From the NCBI RefSeq assembly GCF_029504575.1, contig NZ_JAQFII010000001.1:4471001-4535000 (forward strand): a stretch of 64,000 nt of DNA, given 5' to 3'. Source of the stretch: Streptomyces sp. SPB162. Its GTDB lineage: Bacteria; Actinomycetota; Actinomycetes; Streptomycetales; Streptomycetaceae. Within the stretch, counting starts at the first letter, position 1, and every line of letters starts with the position of its first letter. Below are positions 43,276-50,609 of the stretch, piece after piece. The translations under genes were made by a program, and so were the position numbers. The notes beneath the pieces are model-generated. The model saw only the letters and a program-made list of their open reading frames with translations. It did no database searches and was not told where the DNA came from.

Positions 43276-44439
43276 ATGGACGCTGGACTCAAGCGTGAGC
43301 TGGAGGAGAAGGTCTACGCGGGTGAGCGGCTGACCCGTGAGGACGGAGTCGCCCTCTACGAGTCCGACGACCTCGCCTGGTTGGGTGGTCTCGCGCACCA
43401 CGTACGGACGAAGAAGAACGGCGACGTCGTCCACTTCAACGTCAACCGGCACCTGAACATGACGAACGTGTGCACCGCGTCGTGTGCCTACTGCTCGTTC
43501 CAGCGCAAGCCGGGCGAGAAGGACGCGTACACGATGCGCATCGAGGAGGCCGTCCGTCTCGCGAAGACGATGGAGGGCGAGAACCTCACCGAGCTGCACA
43601 TCGTCAACGGTCTGCACCCGACGCTGCCGTGGCGGTACTACCCGCGCTCGCTGAAGGCCCTCAAGGAGGCGCTGCCGTCCGTCTCGCTGAAGGCGTTCAC
43701 GGCGACGGAGATCCACCACTTCGAGACGATCTCCGGCCTGTCGGCCTCCGACATCCTGGACGAGCTGATCGAGGCGGGCCTGGAGTCGCTGACCGGTGGC
43801 GGCGCCGAGATCTTCGACTGGGAGGTCCGGCAGCACATCGTGGACCACCGCACCCACTGGGAGGACTGGTCCCGGATCCACCGCCTGGCGCACTCCAAGG
43901 GCCTCAAGACCCCGGCGACGATGCTCTACGGGCACATCGAGGAGCCGCGGCACCGGGTCGACCACGTGCTGCGGCTGCGTGAGCTGCAGGACGAGACCGG
44001 CGGCTTCCAGGTCTTCATCCCGCTGCGGTACCAGCACGACTTCGTGGACATGAAGGACGGCAAGATCCGCAACACGCTGCAGGCCCGCACCACGATGGCC
44101 AGCGGCGCCGACGCGCTCAAGACGTTCGCCGTCTCCCGACTGCTGTTCGACAACGTGCCGCACGTCAAGGTCTTCTGGGTGATGCACGGCCTGGCCACGG
44201 CGCAGCTGGCGCTGAACCACGGCGCGGACGACATGGACGGCTCGGTCGTCGAGTACAAGATCACGCACGACGCGGACGCGTACGGGACGCCGAACAAGCT
44301 GAACCGTGACGACATCCTCGACCTGATCCGCGACGCCGGCTTCCAGCCGGTCGAGCGGAACACGCGCTACGAGATCATCCGCGAGTACCCGGGGCCGAAC
44401 GCCGAGCGGCGCGAGTCCCCGCAGCCGATGCGCTTCTGA
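43276..44439 (+). CDS. mqnE: Aminofutalosine synthase MqnE
   Basis: A radical SAM enzyme (387 residues) joining enolpyruvyl-benzoate, made after MqnA, to adenosine to give aminodeoxyfutalosine, the second step of the futalosine menaquinone pathway. The iron-sulfur motif is TNVCTASCAYCSF (CxxxCxxC), preceded by HFNVNRHLNMTN; the GGGAEIFDWEVR segment and FIPLRYQHDFVDM are typical of MqnE/MqnC-type proteins. AGGAGG lies about nine bases before ATG 43276. Confidence 0.95.
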   Translation: MDAGLKRELEEKVYAGERLTREDGVALYESDDLAWLGGLAHHVRTKKNGDVVHFNVNRHLNMTNVCTASCAYCSFQRKPGEKDAYTMRIEEAVRLAKTMEGENLTELHIVNGLHPTLPWRYYPRSLKALKEALPSVSLKAFTATEIHHFETISGLSASDILDELIEAGLESLTGGGAEIFDWEVRQHIVDHRTHWEDWSRIHRLAHSKGLKTPATMLYGHIEEPRHRVDHVLRLRELQDETGGFQVFIPLRYQHDFVDMKDGKIRNTLQARTTMASGADALKTFAVSRLLFDNVPHVKVFWVMHGLATAQLALNHGADDMDGSVVEYKITHDADAYGTPNKLNRDDILDLIRDAGFQPVERNTRYEIIREYPGPNAERRESPQPMRF

Positions 44440-44465
44440 CGTCCCGCTGTTCGCCGCCCGTCCGC

Positions 44466-44509
44466 CGAGGGCCCCGACCGCACGCACGAGCGTGGGGCCG
44501 GGGCCCTCG
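44466..44509 (+). terminator. Terminator after mqnE
   Basis: Perfect 11-base outer arms CGAGGGCCCCG and CGGGGCCCTCG, with a partly paired inner region, 27 bases after the stop codon. Confidence 0.75.
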
Positions 44510-44556
44510 CGCTTTATCCGTTGCCGAACGGCGGCGGTAATATCTACGATGGCTGT

Positions 44557-45075
44557 ATGACCCTTACTTGCACGCGCGACCCCGAGCTGTCCGCCGGTCT
44601 CCGCCAAGAGATCGTCCGGATCTGGACCGACGCCTCCAATGCCGGCGGGGCCGTCGGCTTCGTCCCGCCGGTCACGGCCGATGACGTGCGCCCGGTCGCC
44701 GAGGGCCAGTTCGCGGCGGTCGACGCGGGGACCCAGCGGCTGCTCGTCGCGTACGAGGACGGGCGGGCGATCGGCACGGTCTTCCTCAAGCTCAACACCC
44801 ACCGGCTGATGCGGCACTGGTGCACGCTGGTCACGGTGATGGTCGACCCGGTCCTGCAGGGCGGCGGCCGCGGTCGCCGGATGGTGGACGAGGCCGTCGA
44901 CTTCGCCCGCGACCTGGGCTTCGACGCCCTGCGGCTCGGGGTGCGCGGCGGCACCGGCGTGGACGCCTTCTACGCCGCCTGCGGCTTCAAGGAGGTCGGC
45001 CGCGTACCGGACGCGATCCGCGTCGCCGCCGACGACTTCCGCGACGACATCGCCATGTGGCTCCCCCTGCACTGA
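44557..45075 (+). CDS. GNAT family N-acetyltransferase
   Basis: A 172-residue acetyltransferase. The acetyl-CoA loop is VDPVLQGGGRGRRMVDEAVDFARDLG (Q-x-x-G-x-G/A form; residues about 95-120), after the strand HWCTLVTVMVD, and VDAFYAACGFKEVGRVP closes the fold. Substrate unknown. ATG 44557 has no ribosome binding site; a TAATAT element at 44538-44543 suggests a near-leaderless transcript, though no matching -35 is seen. Confidence 0.85.
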   Translation: MTLTCTRDPELSAGLRQEIVRIWTDASNAGGAVGFVPPVTADDVRPVAEGQFAAVDAGTQRLLVAYEDGRAIGTVFLKLNTHRLMRHWCTLVTVMVDPVLQGGGRGRRMVDEAVDFARDLGFDALRLGVRGGTGVDAFYAACGFKEVGRVPDAIRVAADDFRDDIAMWLPLH

Positions 45076-45104
45076 TCGTCGGCGGGGCATGCTTCACTGG
45101 AAGC

Positions 45105-45404
45105 ATGTTCCGTTACACCGCCATGCGTTTTGGCCTCTTCGTCGCCTGCTTCGCGGTCATCTGGGGTCTGGTCGCCCTGCGGATCCTGCCGGCCGGGCTC
45201 GGGAGCTCCAACCTGCTGTGGGTCGCGCTGCTCGCGCTCGTCATCTCCGCGCCGCTGAGCTTCGTCCTGCTGCGTGGTGCCCGTGACGCCGCGCGTCCGC
45301 GCAGGTCTCCGCGCGCGTTGAGCGCAGCCGGTCGAACTTCGCCAAGAACCAGAGCGCGGAGGACGACGCGGACGACGCCGCGCGCGCCGCGTAGTACCTC
45401 GTAG
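45105..45404 (+). CDS. DUF4229 domain-containing membrane protein, frameshifted near the C-terminus
   Basis: A small protein with two transmembrane helices (FGLFVACFAVIWGLVALRIL and LLWVALLALVISAPLSFVLL), matching DUF4229, a family of unknown function. After SFVLLRGARDAA the written frame gives unrelated Arg/Thr/Pro-rich sequence to 45404, while the -1 frame gives ASAQVSARVERSRSNFAKNQ followed by an acidic-Ala tail to the TAG at 45394, as in family members. A one-base loss (or two-base gain) between 45282 and 45293 explains this; restored length is about 96 residues. It follows the GNAT gene by 29 bases. Confidence 0.78.
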   Translation: MFRYTAMRFGLFVACFAVIWGLVALRILPAGLGSSNLLWVALLALVISAPLSFVLLRGARDAARPRRSPRALSAAGRTSPRTRARRTTRTTPRAPRSTS

Positions 45405-45524
45405 CGCCGTTCGACATCGCGCGTCCCGCCGGGGGTCGGTGAGTAACCCTCGTCACACGCTTGCCCTGCCCCGCCGTGAACACCTCGTTCGCGGCGGGGC
45501 TTTGCGTTGTCCGCGTCACGTGAT

Positions 45525-45553
45525 CCCAAAGAATCCCTTTGGGTTTCCCAAAG
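45525..45553. promoter_or_regulatory. Three alternating half-sites upstream of the symporter gene
   Basis: CCCAAAG - 5 bases - CTTTGGG - 3 bases - CCCAAAG, ending 22 bases before the ATG. The middle half-site can pair with either outer one, so it may be a pair of overlapping operators or a two-state mRNA hairpin. Confidence 0.5.
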
Positions 45554-45575
45554 CCCGGGTGTTAGCGTCAAGAAC

Positions 45576-46901
45576 ATGTCTCCTACATCCAGTCGCGTAC
45601 GCATACCCAAGATCCCGTTCTGGGCCCAGATCCTCGGCGGCCTCGTCCTGGGTGTGCTGCTCGGCTGGATCGCCCGCAGCGGCGACGTCGCCTGGCTCGG
45701 CAAGACGCTCGACGAGATCGGCTCGATCTTCGTCCAGCTGCTCAAGCTCGCCGTCGCCCCGCTGGTCTTCTTCGCCATCGTGGTCTCGATCACCAACCTG
45801 CGGAACGTCTCCAACGCCGCCCGGCTGGCCACCCGCACGCTGCTCTGGTTCATGATCACGTCGCTGATCGCGGTCTCCATCGGCCTCGCGATCGGTCTGC
45901 TCACCAACCCCGGCTCCGGCAGCGGCCTCACCCCGGCCGACGGCTCCAAGCCCCAGCACACCGGCTCCTGGCTGGACTTCCTCACGGGGATCATCCCGAC
46001 CGACGTCGTCTCGCCGTTCACCGAGCTGAACGTGTTGCAGATCGTCTTCATGGCGGCCGTCGTCGGCATCGCGCTGCTCCAGCTCGGCACGAAGGCCGAG
46101 CCGATCCTCACCCTCAGCTCCTCGGTCCTCGAACTGCTGCAGAAGGCCCTGTGGTGGGTCATCAAGCTCGCGCCGCTGGGCACGCTGGGCCTGATCGGCA
46201 ACGCGATCAACGCCTACGGCTGGGACCTGATCAAGCAGTACGCGACCTTCACCGCCGACGTCTACGTCGGCTGCGCGCTCGTCCTGTTCGGCGTCTACCC
46301 GCTGCTGCTGGCCACCGTCGCGAAGGTCAGCCCGCTGCAGTTCTTCCGCGGCGCCTGGCCGGCCATCCAGCTCGCCTTCGTCTCGCGCTCCTCGGTCGGC
46401 ACGATGCCGGTCACCCAGCGCGTCACCGAGCGCCTCGGCGTCCCGCGCGAGTACGCCTCCTTCGCCGTCCCGTTCGGCGCCACCACCAAGATGGACGGCT
46501 GCGCGGCGATCTACCCGGCCCTCGCCGCCATCTTCATCGCCGAGGTCTTCGGCGTGCACCTGGGCATCGGCGACTACCTGCTGATCGCCTTCGTCTCGGT
46601 CATCGGCTCCGCCGCCACCGCCGGCCTCACCGGCGCCACGGTCATGCTCACCCTGACTCTCTCCACCCTGGGCCTCCCACTGGAGGGCGTCGGCCTCCTG
46701 CTCGCGATCGACCCGATCCTCGACATGATGCGCACCGCCACGAACGTGGCCGGTCAATCGGTCATCCCCGTCATCGTCGCGGCCCGCGAGAACATCCTCG
46801 ACCGCGCGATGTACGCCACGGCCCACGGCGCGAACATCGACGACCTGATGGACGACGACGCGGACGCGGAGCGCGAGACGCGCGTCCCGGTCGCCGCGTA
46901 A
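45576..46901 (+). CDS. Dicarboxylate/amino acid:cation symporter (DAACS family)
   Basis: A 441-residue transporter of the GltP/DctA fold with about eight helices and two re-entrant loops. Visible: VQLLKLAVAPLVFFAIVVSI, the serine-rich HP1 tip SRSSVGTMPVT, the TM7 motif TKMDGCAAIYPA (in place of NMDGT) and TM8 AIDPILDMMRTATNVAGQS with the Asp and Asn that hold substrate and sodium. It imports glutamate, aspartate or C4-dicarboxylates; MDGCA rather than MDGTA leaves the substrate open. ATG 45576 is used; only a weak ribosome binding site is visible. A striking inverted-repeat cluster lies just upstream. Confidence 0.9.
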   Translation: MSPTSSRVRIPKIPFWAQILGGLVLGVLLGWIARSGDVAWLGKTLDEIGSIFVQLLKLAVAPLVFFAIVVSITNLRNVSNAARLATRTLLWFMITSLIAVSIGLAIGLLTNPGSGSGLTPADGSKPQHTGSWLDFLTGIIPTDVVSPFTELNVLQIVFMAAVVGIALLQLGTKAEPILTLSSSVLELLQKALWWVIKLAPLGTLGLIGNAINAYGWDLIKQYATFTADVYVGCALVLFGVYPLLLATVAKVSPLQFFRGAWPAIQLAFVSRSSVGTMPVTQRVTERLGVPREYASFAVPFGATTKMDGCAAIYPALAAIFIAEVFGVHLGIGDYLLIAFVSVIGSAATAGLTGATVMLTLTLSTLGLPLEGVGLLLAIDPILDMMRTATNVAGQSVIPVIVAARENILDRAMYATAHGANIDDLMDDDADAERETRVPVAA

Positions 46902-46932
46902 CAACTTCCCGCCACGTAAGCGGTGATGCCCT

Positions 46933-46958
46933 CGCCCCCCGGCTCCGCCGAGGGGGCG
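46933..46958. terminator. Bidirectional terminator after the symporter gene
   Basis: CGCCCCC pairs with GGGGGCG and continues as CGGC/GCCG around loop TCC with one bulge; placed between convergent genes. Confidence 0.75.
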
Positions 46959-47006
46959 GGGGCGCCTGTCTTCGGCGTTCCGGGGGAGCCGAGGGGCTCA
47001 GCCATG

Positions 47007-47555
47007 TCAGCCTGAGGCGAGGCGGAAGTTGAGGCTGCCGAAGGCTACGTGGTCGCCGGGGTGGACGCGGACGGTTCCGGTGATGCGGAGGCCGTTGACG
47101 TGGGTGCCGTTGAGGGAGCCCAGGTCGGAGAGGAGCCAGGCGTCGTCCTGGTAGCGGAGCTCGGCGTGGGTGCGGGAGACCGAGTCGTGGCCGAGGCGGA
47201 GGTCGCACACCGGGGCGCGGCCGATGCGCAGCGGTTGCGGTCCGGGCTCGGGGAGTCGGAGGCCGGGGAGCTGCGGGGTGCGCCAGCTGCCGCGCAGTCG
47301 TACGGAGAGCGCCGAGAGGCGGGCGATGCCGCGCAGCAGCAGGAGTTGCGGGGCGCGGCCGCGGGCGGGGAGGTCGGCGAGGGCGCCGTCGACCTCGGCG
47401 CGGCTGCGGGCGGTGAGCACGATGTGCATGCGGTGCATGAAGGTGTCGTGGGAGATCCGGCCATCACCGGTCCCGGCGCGCAGCACGTCGAGGGCGTGGT
47501 CCCGCTCGGTCTCCGACGGCCGGACACCGGGGGTGCGGAACTCGGGCGACGTCAT
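47007..47555 (-). CDS. DUF1707 and FHA domain-containing protein
   Basis: A 182-residue protein. Residues about 10-65 (VRPSETERDHALDVLRAGTGDGRISHDTF...RAEVDGALADLP by parts) match DUF1707, a short actinobacterial domain. Residues about 105-180 are a forkhead-associated domain: LRIGRAPVCDLRL, DSVSRTHAELRY, LSDLGSLNGTHVNG, HPGDHVAFG, with the phosphothreonine-binding Arg, Ser, His and Asn present. It should read Ser/Thr kinase phosphorylation; partner unknown. Confidence 0.92.
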   Translation of the reverse strand: MTSPEFRTPGVRPSETERDHALDVLRAGTGDGRISHDTFMHRMHIVLTARSRAEVDGALADLPARGRAPQLLLLRGIARLSALSVRLRGSWRTPQLPGLRLPEPGPQPLRIGRAPVCDLRLGHDSVSRTHAELRYQDDAWLLSDLGSLNGTHVNGLRITGTVRVHPGDHVAFGSLNFRLASG

Positions 47556-47701
47556 GGTGGGATTGTCGGCCCGTCAGTGGGACTCTGTCCAGATTCACGG
47601 CGGGTGGCCGGTTGCGCGGGGTCCCTCGCGGTCTGCGGGCCGGGGGCGGGCGCGCCCCGTAGGCTTACTTACGGGTAGCGCTAGGGGAGAGGTGGCACGG
47701 G

Positions 47702-48412
47702 GTGGGTGGGAAGACCAAGCGGGTGCCGCGACAGGTGCGCGAGCAGCAGATGCTCGACGCGGCGGTGGCGACTTTCGCGCGGCGGGGGTACCGGGCGGCG
47801 TCGATGGACGAGATCGCCGAGCTGGCGGGGGTGTCCAAGCCCCTCGTCTATCTGTACCTGAACTCGAAGGAGGAGCTGTTCACCGCGTGCATCCGGCGCG
47901 AGGCGGCGGCGCTCACCGAGGCGGTGATGGCCGGTGTGGAGCCGGGGGCGGCGCCCGACCGGCAACTGTGGTGCGGGCTGAGGGCGTTCTTCACGCACAC
48001 GACCGAGCGCCCGGACGGATGGACCGTGCTGTACCAGCAGGCGCGGACCCAGGGGGAGCCGTTCGCGGACGAGGTCGCCAAGATGCGCGCGGAGATCGCC
48101 GAGTTCGTCAGGGAGCTGATCGCGGCCGCGGCCCGGGAGGCCGACTGCGCGGGCGAGCTCGCGGAACGCGAGGTCACGGCGCTGGCGCACGCCCTGGTGG
48201 GCGCGGCCGAATCACTGGCGGGCTGGGGCTGCGGGCAGCCGGGACAGTCGGGCAAGGACACCGCGGCGACGCTGATGAACTTCGCCTGGGCCCGGCCTGG
48301 ACAACCTCATGAACGGCCGTCGCTGGGAACCACCTCGCCCGTGAGGTGGACGCGGTCGCCGCTGCGCAGTTCGAAGCGGGCGCCCGCTTCGGCGGTGCCG
48401 CAGGCCGCGTAG
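47702..48412 (+). CDS. TetR family transcriptional regulator, frameshifted near the C-terminus
   Basis: HTH domain is complete: VREQQMLDAAVATFARRGYR, SMDEIAELAGVSKPLVYLYLNSKEELF. It is divergent in sequence from FadR/KstR but sits beside a MaoC-FabG-thiolase set that it likely controls. After DTAATLMNFAWA the written frame continues as basic, unrelated residues to 48412. Removing one C from CCC at 48291-48293 gives GLDNLMNGRRWEPPRP and a stop at 48344, closer to family ends (213 residues). In that form it still overlaps the convergent MaoC gene by about 38 bases. GTG 47702 has GGGAGAGG upstream. Confidence 0.85.
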   Translation: MGGKTKRVPRQVREQQMLDAAVATFARRGYRAASMDEIAELAGVSKPLVYLYLNSKEELFTACIRREAAALTEAVMAGVEPGAAPDRQLWCGLRAFFTHTTERPDGWTVLYQQARTQGEPFADEVAKMRAEIAEFVRELIAAAAREADCAGELAEREVTALAHALVGAAESLAGWGCGQPGQSGKDTAATLMNFAWARPGQPHERPSLGTTSPVRWTRSPLRSSKRAPASAVPQAA

Positions 48413-49209
48413 GTCACCGTGCCGGGCAGCAGTACCGGCGCTCTGAACCCGGCGTGCAGGGTGACGTGTTCGGCCGCCGCCGGGACGGCCTCGGCCGCGC
48501 AGCGGGCCACGGTCCACATGCCGTGGGCGATGGCGCGGGGGAAGCCGAGCGGCTTCGCCGTCCAGGGGTGGAGGTGGATCGGGTTGTAGTCGCCCGACAC
48601 CCGCGCGTGGCGGCGGCCCAGGTCCGCGCCGAGCTGCCAGGTGGCGACGGCGGGCAGCCGGGACCCTTTCGGCTCCGACGTGTCGTCGGGGCGGGGGCCG
48701 GTGGCGCCGCTGTGCCGGGCGAGGTACGTGCTGCGGTCGGACCAGACGAGTTCGCCGTCGAGGCGGGCCTCGGTGACGAGCACGGCTTCGGTGCCGCGGT
48801 GGTGGGGGCGCAGCGCCGCGGTGTGGACGGTCAGTTCGGGGCGGTCGGCCGCGCGCAGCGCGCGCCGCTGGGTGATCTCGATCGAGGTGTGCACCAGTCC
48901 GAGCAGCGGCAGCGGGAACGCCGGGTCGGCCATCAGCTGCGCCGCGAGCGGGAATCCGAGGATGTGCGGGTAGGTCAGCGGTACCGCGCCGGGTGCCGCG
49001 TCGGCCGGCCGCTCACGGGTGAAGCCGCAGACCCGCGCGTACGCGGCGAGCCGCTCCGGGTCGACGCGGACGGCGGGCAGGACCAGCCGGTCGGTGGGCG
49101 CGGCGCCGTCGCGCGGCCGCCCGCGCTTGCGGCGCGAGCCGATCGCGCCCTTGGCCAGGACCAGGGGCAGCCGCGGTGGCGCGGCGAGGGTGCGGGTGCG
49201 GGTGGACAC
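48307..49209 (-). CDS. MaoC-like (R)-specific enoyl hydratase
   Basis: A 300-residue double-hotdog protein. The catalytic hydratase-2 motif is in VSGDYNPIHLHPWTAKPLGF followed by AIAHGM in the C-terminal hotdog; the N-terminal hotdog (residues 60-170) is non-catalytic. This matches the actinobacterial HtdX type (Rv0241c), whose gene is followed, as here, by a long FabG (FabG4) and a divergent thiolase (FadA2). It should hydrate 2-enoyl thioesters to (R)-3-hydroxyacyl forms. GTG 49209. Confidence 0.88.
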   Translation of the reverse strand: MSTRTRTLAAPPRLPLVLAKGAIGSRRKRGRPRDGAAPTDRLVLPAVRVDPERLAAYARVCGFTRERPADAAPGAVPLTYPHILGFPLAAQLMADPAFPLPLLGLVHTSIEITQRRALRAADRPELTVHTAALRPHHRGTEAVLVTEARLDGELVWSDRSTYLARHSGATGPRPDDTSEPKGSRLPAVATWQLGADLGRRHARVSGDYNPIHLHPWTAKPLGFPRAIAHGMWTVARCAAEAVPAAAEHVTLHAGFRAPVLLPGTVTYAACGTAEAGARFELRSGDRVHLTGEVVPSDGRS

Positions 49210-49241
49210 GTCGGTCGGTCCCTTCGATGCGGGGGGTGAGG

Positions 49242-49300
49242 GGGCGGCTACGCGCCCAGGCGCTCTGGCCGGGCGGCTACGCGCCCAGCAGGCTCTGGCC
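49242..49300. repeat. Imperfect tandem duplication at the 3' end of the long fabG gene
   Basis: GGGCGGCTACGCGCCCAG occurs at 49242-49259 and again at 49271-49288, each followed by a related GCTCTGGCC segment. The second copy contains the end of the fabG coding sequence (SLLGA and stop); the first lies just after it. Confidence 0.7.
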
Positions 49301-50527
49301 GCAGACGCGCACTACCTGTCCCGTGACGCCGCCCGAGCCCGGATCGGCGAACCAGGCGACGGTCTCGGCCACGTCGACCGGCAGGCCGCCCTGGCCGAGG
49401 GAGTTCATCCGGCGGCCCGCCTCGCGGATGAACAACGGGACCGCGGCGGTCATCTTCGTCTCGATGAAGCCGGGGGCGACGGCGTTGACGGTGATGCCGT
49501 GTTCGGCGGTCCGCGGATCCGCCGCGAGCGCGCGGACGAAGCCGATGACGCCCGCCTTCGAGGCGGCGTAGTTGGTCTGGCCGGCGTTGCCCGCGATGCC
49601 GCTGATCGAGGCGGTGGCGACGATCCGGCCGCCGTCCCGCAGGGTGCCGGACGTCAACAGGTGGTCGGTGGTGCGGATGACGCTGCCGAGGTTGACGTCG
49701 AGGACGGAGTCCCAGCGGTCGGCGGCCATGTTGGCCAGCTTGCGGTCGCGGGTGATCCCGGCGTTGTGGACCAGGACGTCCAGGCCGTCGGGGAGCGCGG
49801 CGGCCATGCGTTCCCCGGCGTCCGGCGCGGTGATGTCCAGGGCCAGCGGGGTGCCGCCCAACCGCCGCGCGACGACGGCCAGGGCCTCTTCGGCCTGCGG
49901 GACGTCGAGGCAGACGACGTGGTGGCCGTCGCGCGCCAGCGTGGCGGCGACGGACTCGCCGATGCCGCGCGCGGCGCCGGTGACCAGCGCGGTACGGGTG
50001 CCCTCGGATGCCACCGGAACCGCCGGGCCGATCTCGATGACCTGGCCGCTCACGTACGCGGACTTGGGGGAGAGGAGGAAGCGCAGCGTCGCGTCGGGGT
50101 CGGCGCCGGGCGCCAGCCGCAGCAACTGGACGGTGCTGCCGCGGCCGATCTCCTTGCCGAGGGAGCGGACGAATCCTTCGAGCGCCTGCTGGGCGGCGGC
50201 CTGGTGGGGATCGGCCGGGTCCGGGACGGCGCCGAGGACGATCAGCCGGCCGCAGGGCGCGAGCGAGCGGACGACGGGGTGCAGGGCGGCGTACACGTCG
50301 CGCAGTCCGGCCGGTTGGCGGACGCCGGTGGCGTCCAGTACGACGGCCGCCGGAGCGGGCTCGTCCGCCTCGCGCGGGATACCGGCCGTCAGGCGCAGGA
50401 CCGGTCCCGTCAGGTCCGGGTGTTCCGGGGACCAGCGGCGCAACGCGGTGGGCTGGGGGAGGCCGAGGCGGCGGGCGAGGAGGCGGCCGGGGGCCGTGCC
50501 CGTGAAACGGAGATAGCGATCGGCCAT
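49277..50527 (-). CDS. Long 3-oxoacyl-ACP reductase (FabG4-like)
   Basis: A 416-residue two-domain SDR. Residues 1-175 are a flavodoxin-like/degenerate SDR domain without catalytic motif. Residues about 180-416 are the active domain: ALVTGAARGIGESVAA, HNAGITRDRKL, ATASISGIAGNAGQTNYAASK (Ser, Tyr, Lys), VAPGFIETKM. Length and layout match mycobacterial FabG4 (Rv0242c). It reduces 3-oxoacyl-thioesters to the (R)-3-hydroxy form that the MaoC hydratase next to it can dehydrate. It is divergent from the thiolase gene across an 82-base gap with two operators. Confidence 0.9.
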   Translation of the reverse strand: MADRYLRFTGTAPGRLLARRLGLPQPTALRRWSPEHPDLTGPVLRLTAGIPREADEPAPAAVVLDATGVRQPAGLRDVYAALHPVVRSLAPCGRLIVLGAVPDPADPHQAAAQQALEGFVRSLGKEIGRGSTVQLLRLAPGADPDATLRFLLSPKSAYVSGQVIEIGPAVPVASEGTRTALVTGAARGIGESVAATLARDGHHVVCLDVPQAEEALAVVARRLGGTPLALDITAPDAGERMAAALPDGLDVLVHNAGITRDRKLANMAADRWDSVLDVNLGSVIRTTDHLLTSGTLRDGGRIVATASISGIAGNAGQTNYAASKAGVIGFVRALAADPRTAEHGITVNAVAPGFIETKMTAAVPLFIREAGRRMNSLGQGGLPVDVAETVAWFADPGSGGVTGQVVRVCGQSLLGA

Positions 50528-50537
50528 TGGCCTTCTC

Positions 50538-50567
50538 CTTACTCTGGAGTAAGTTTACCGCCGGTAA
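50538..50567. promoter_or_regulatory. Two adjacent operators between fabG and the thiolase gene
   Basis: A 16-base perfect palindrome CTTACTCTGGAGTAAG (50538-50553) and a 13-base one TTACCGCCGGTAA (50555-50567) sit side by side in the divergent promoter region. Both have TTAC...GTAA ends and are probably bound by one regulator, most likely the nearby TetR protein. Confidence 0.75.
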
Positions 50568-50609
50568 GGCTACTGGTGAGTCAGCGCCCAGCCAAGGGAG
50601 AGCCAGCCG

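Noticed and set aside
44515-44557. Promoter for the GNAT gene from TAATAT at 44538-44543
   Set aside because: No -35 box at normal spacing; kept only as a remark in the gene entry.
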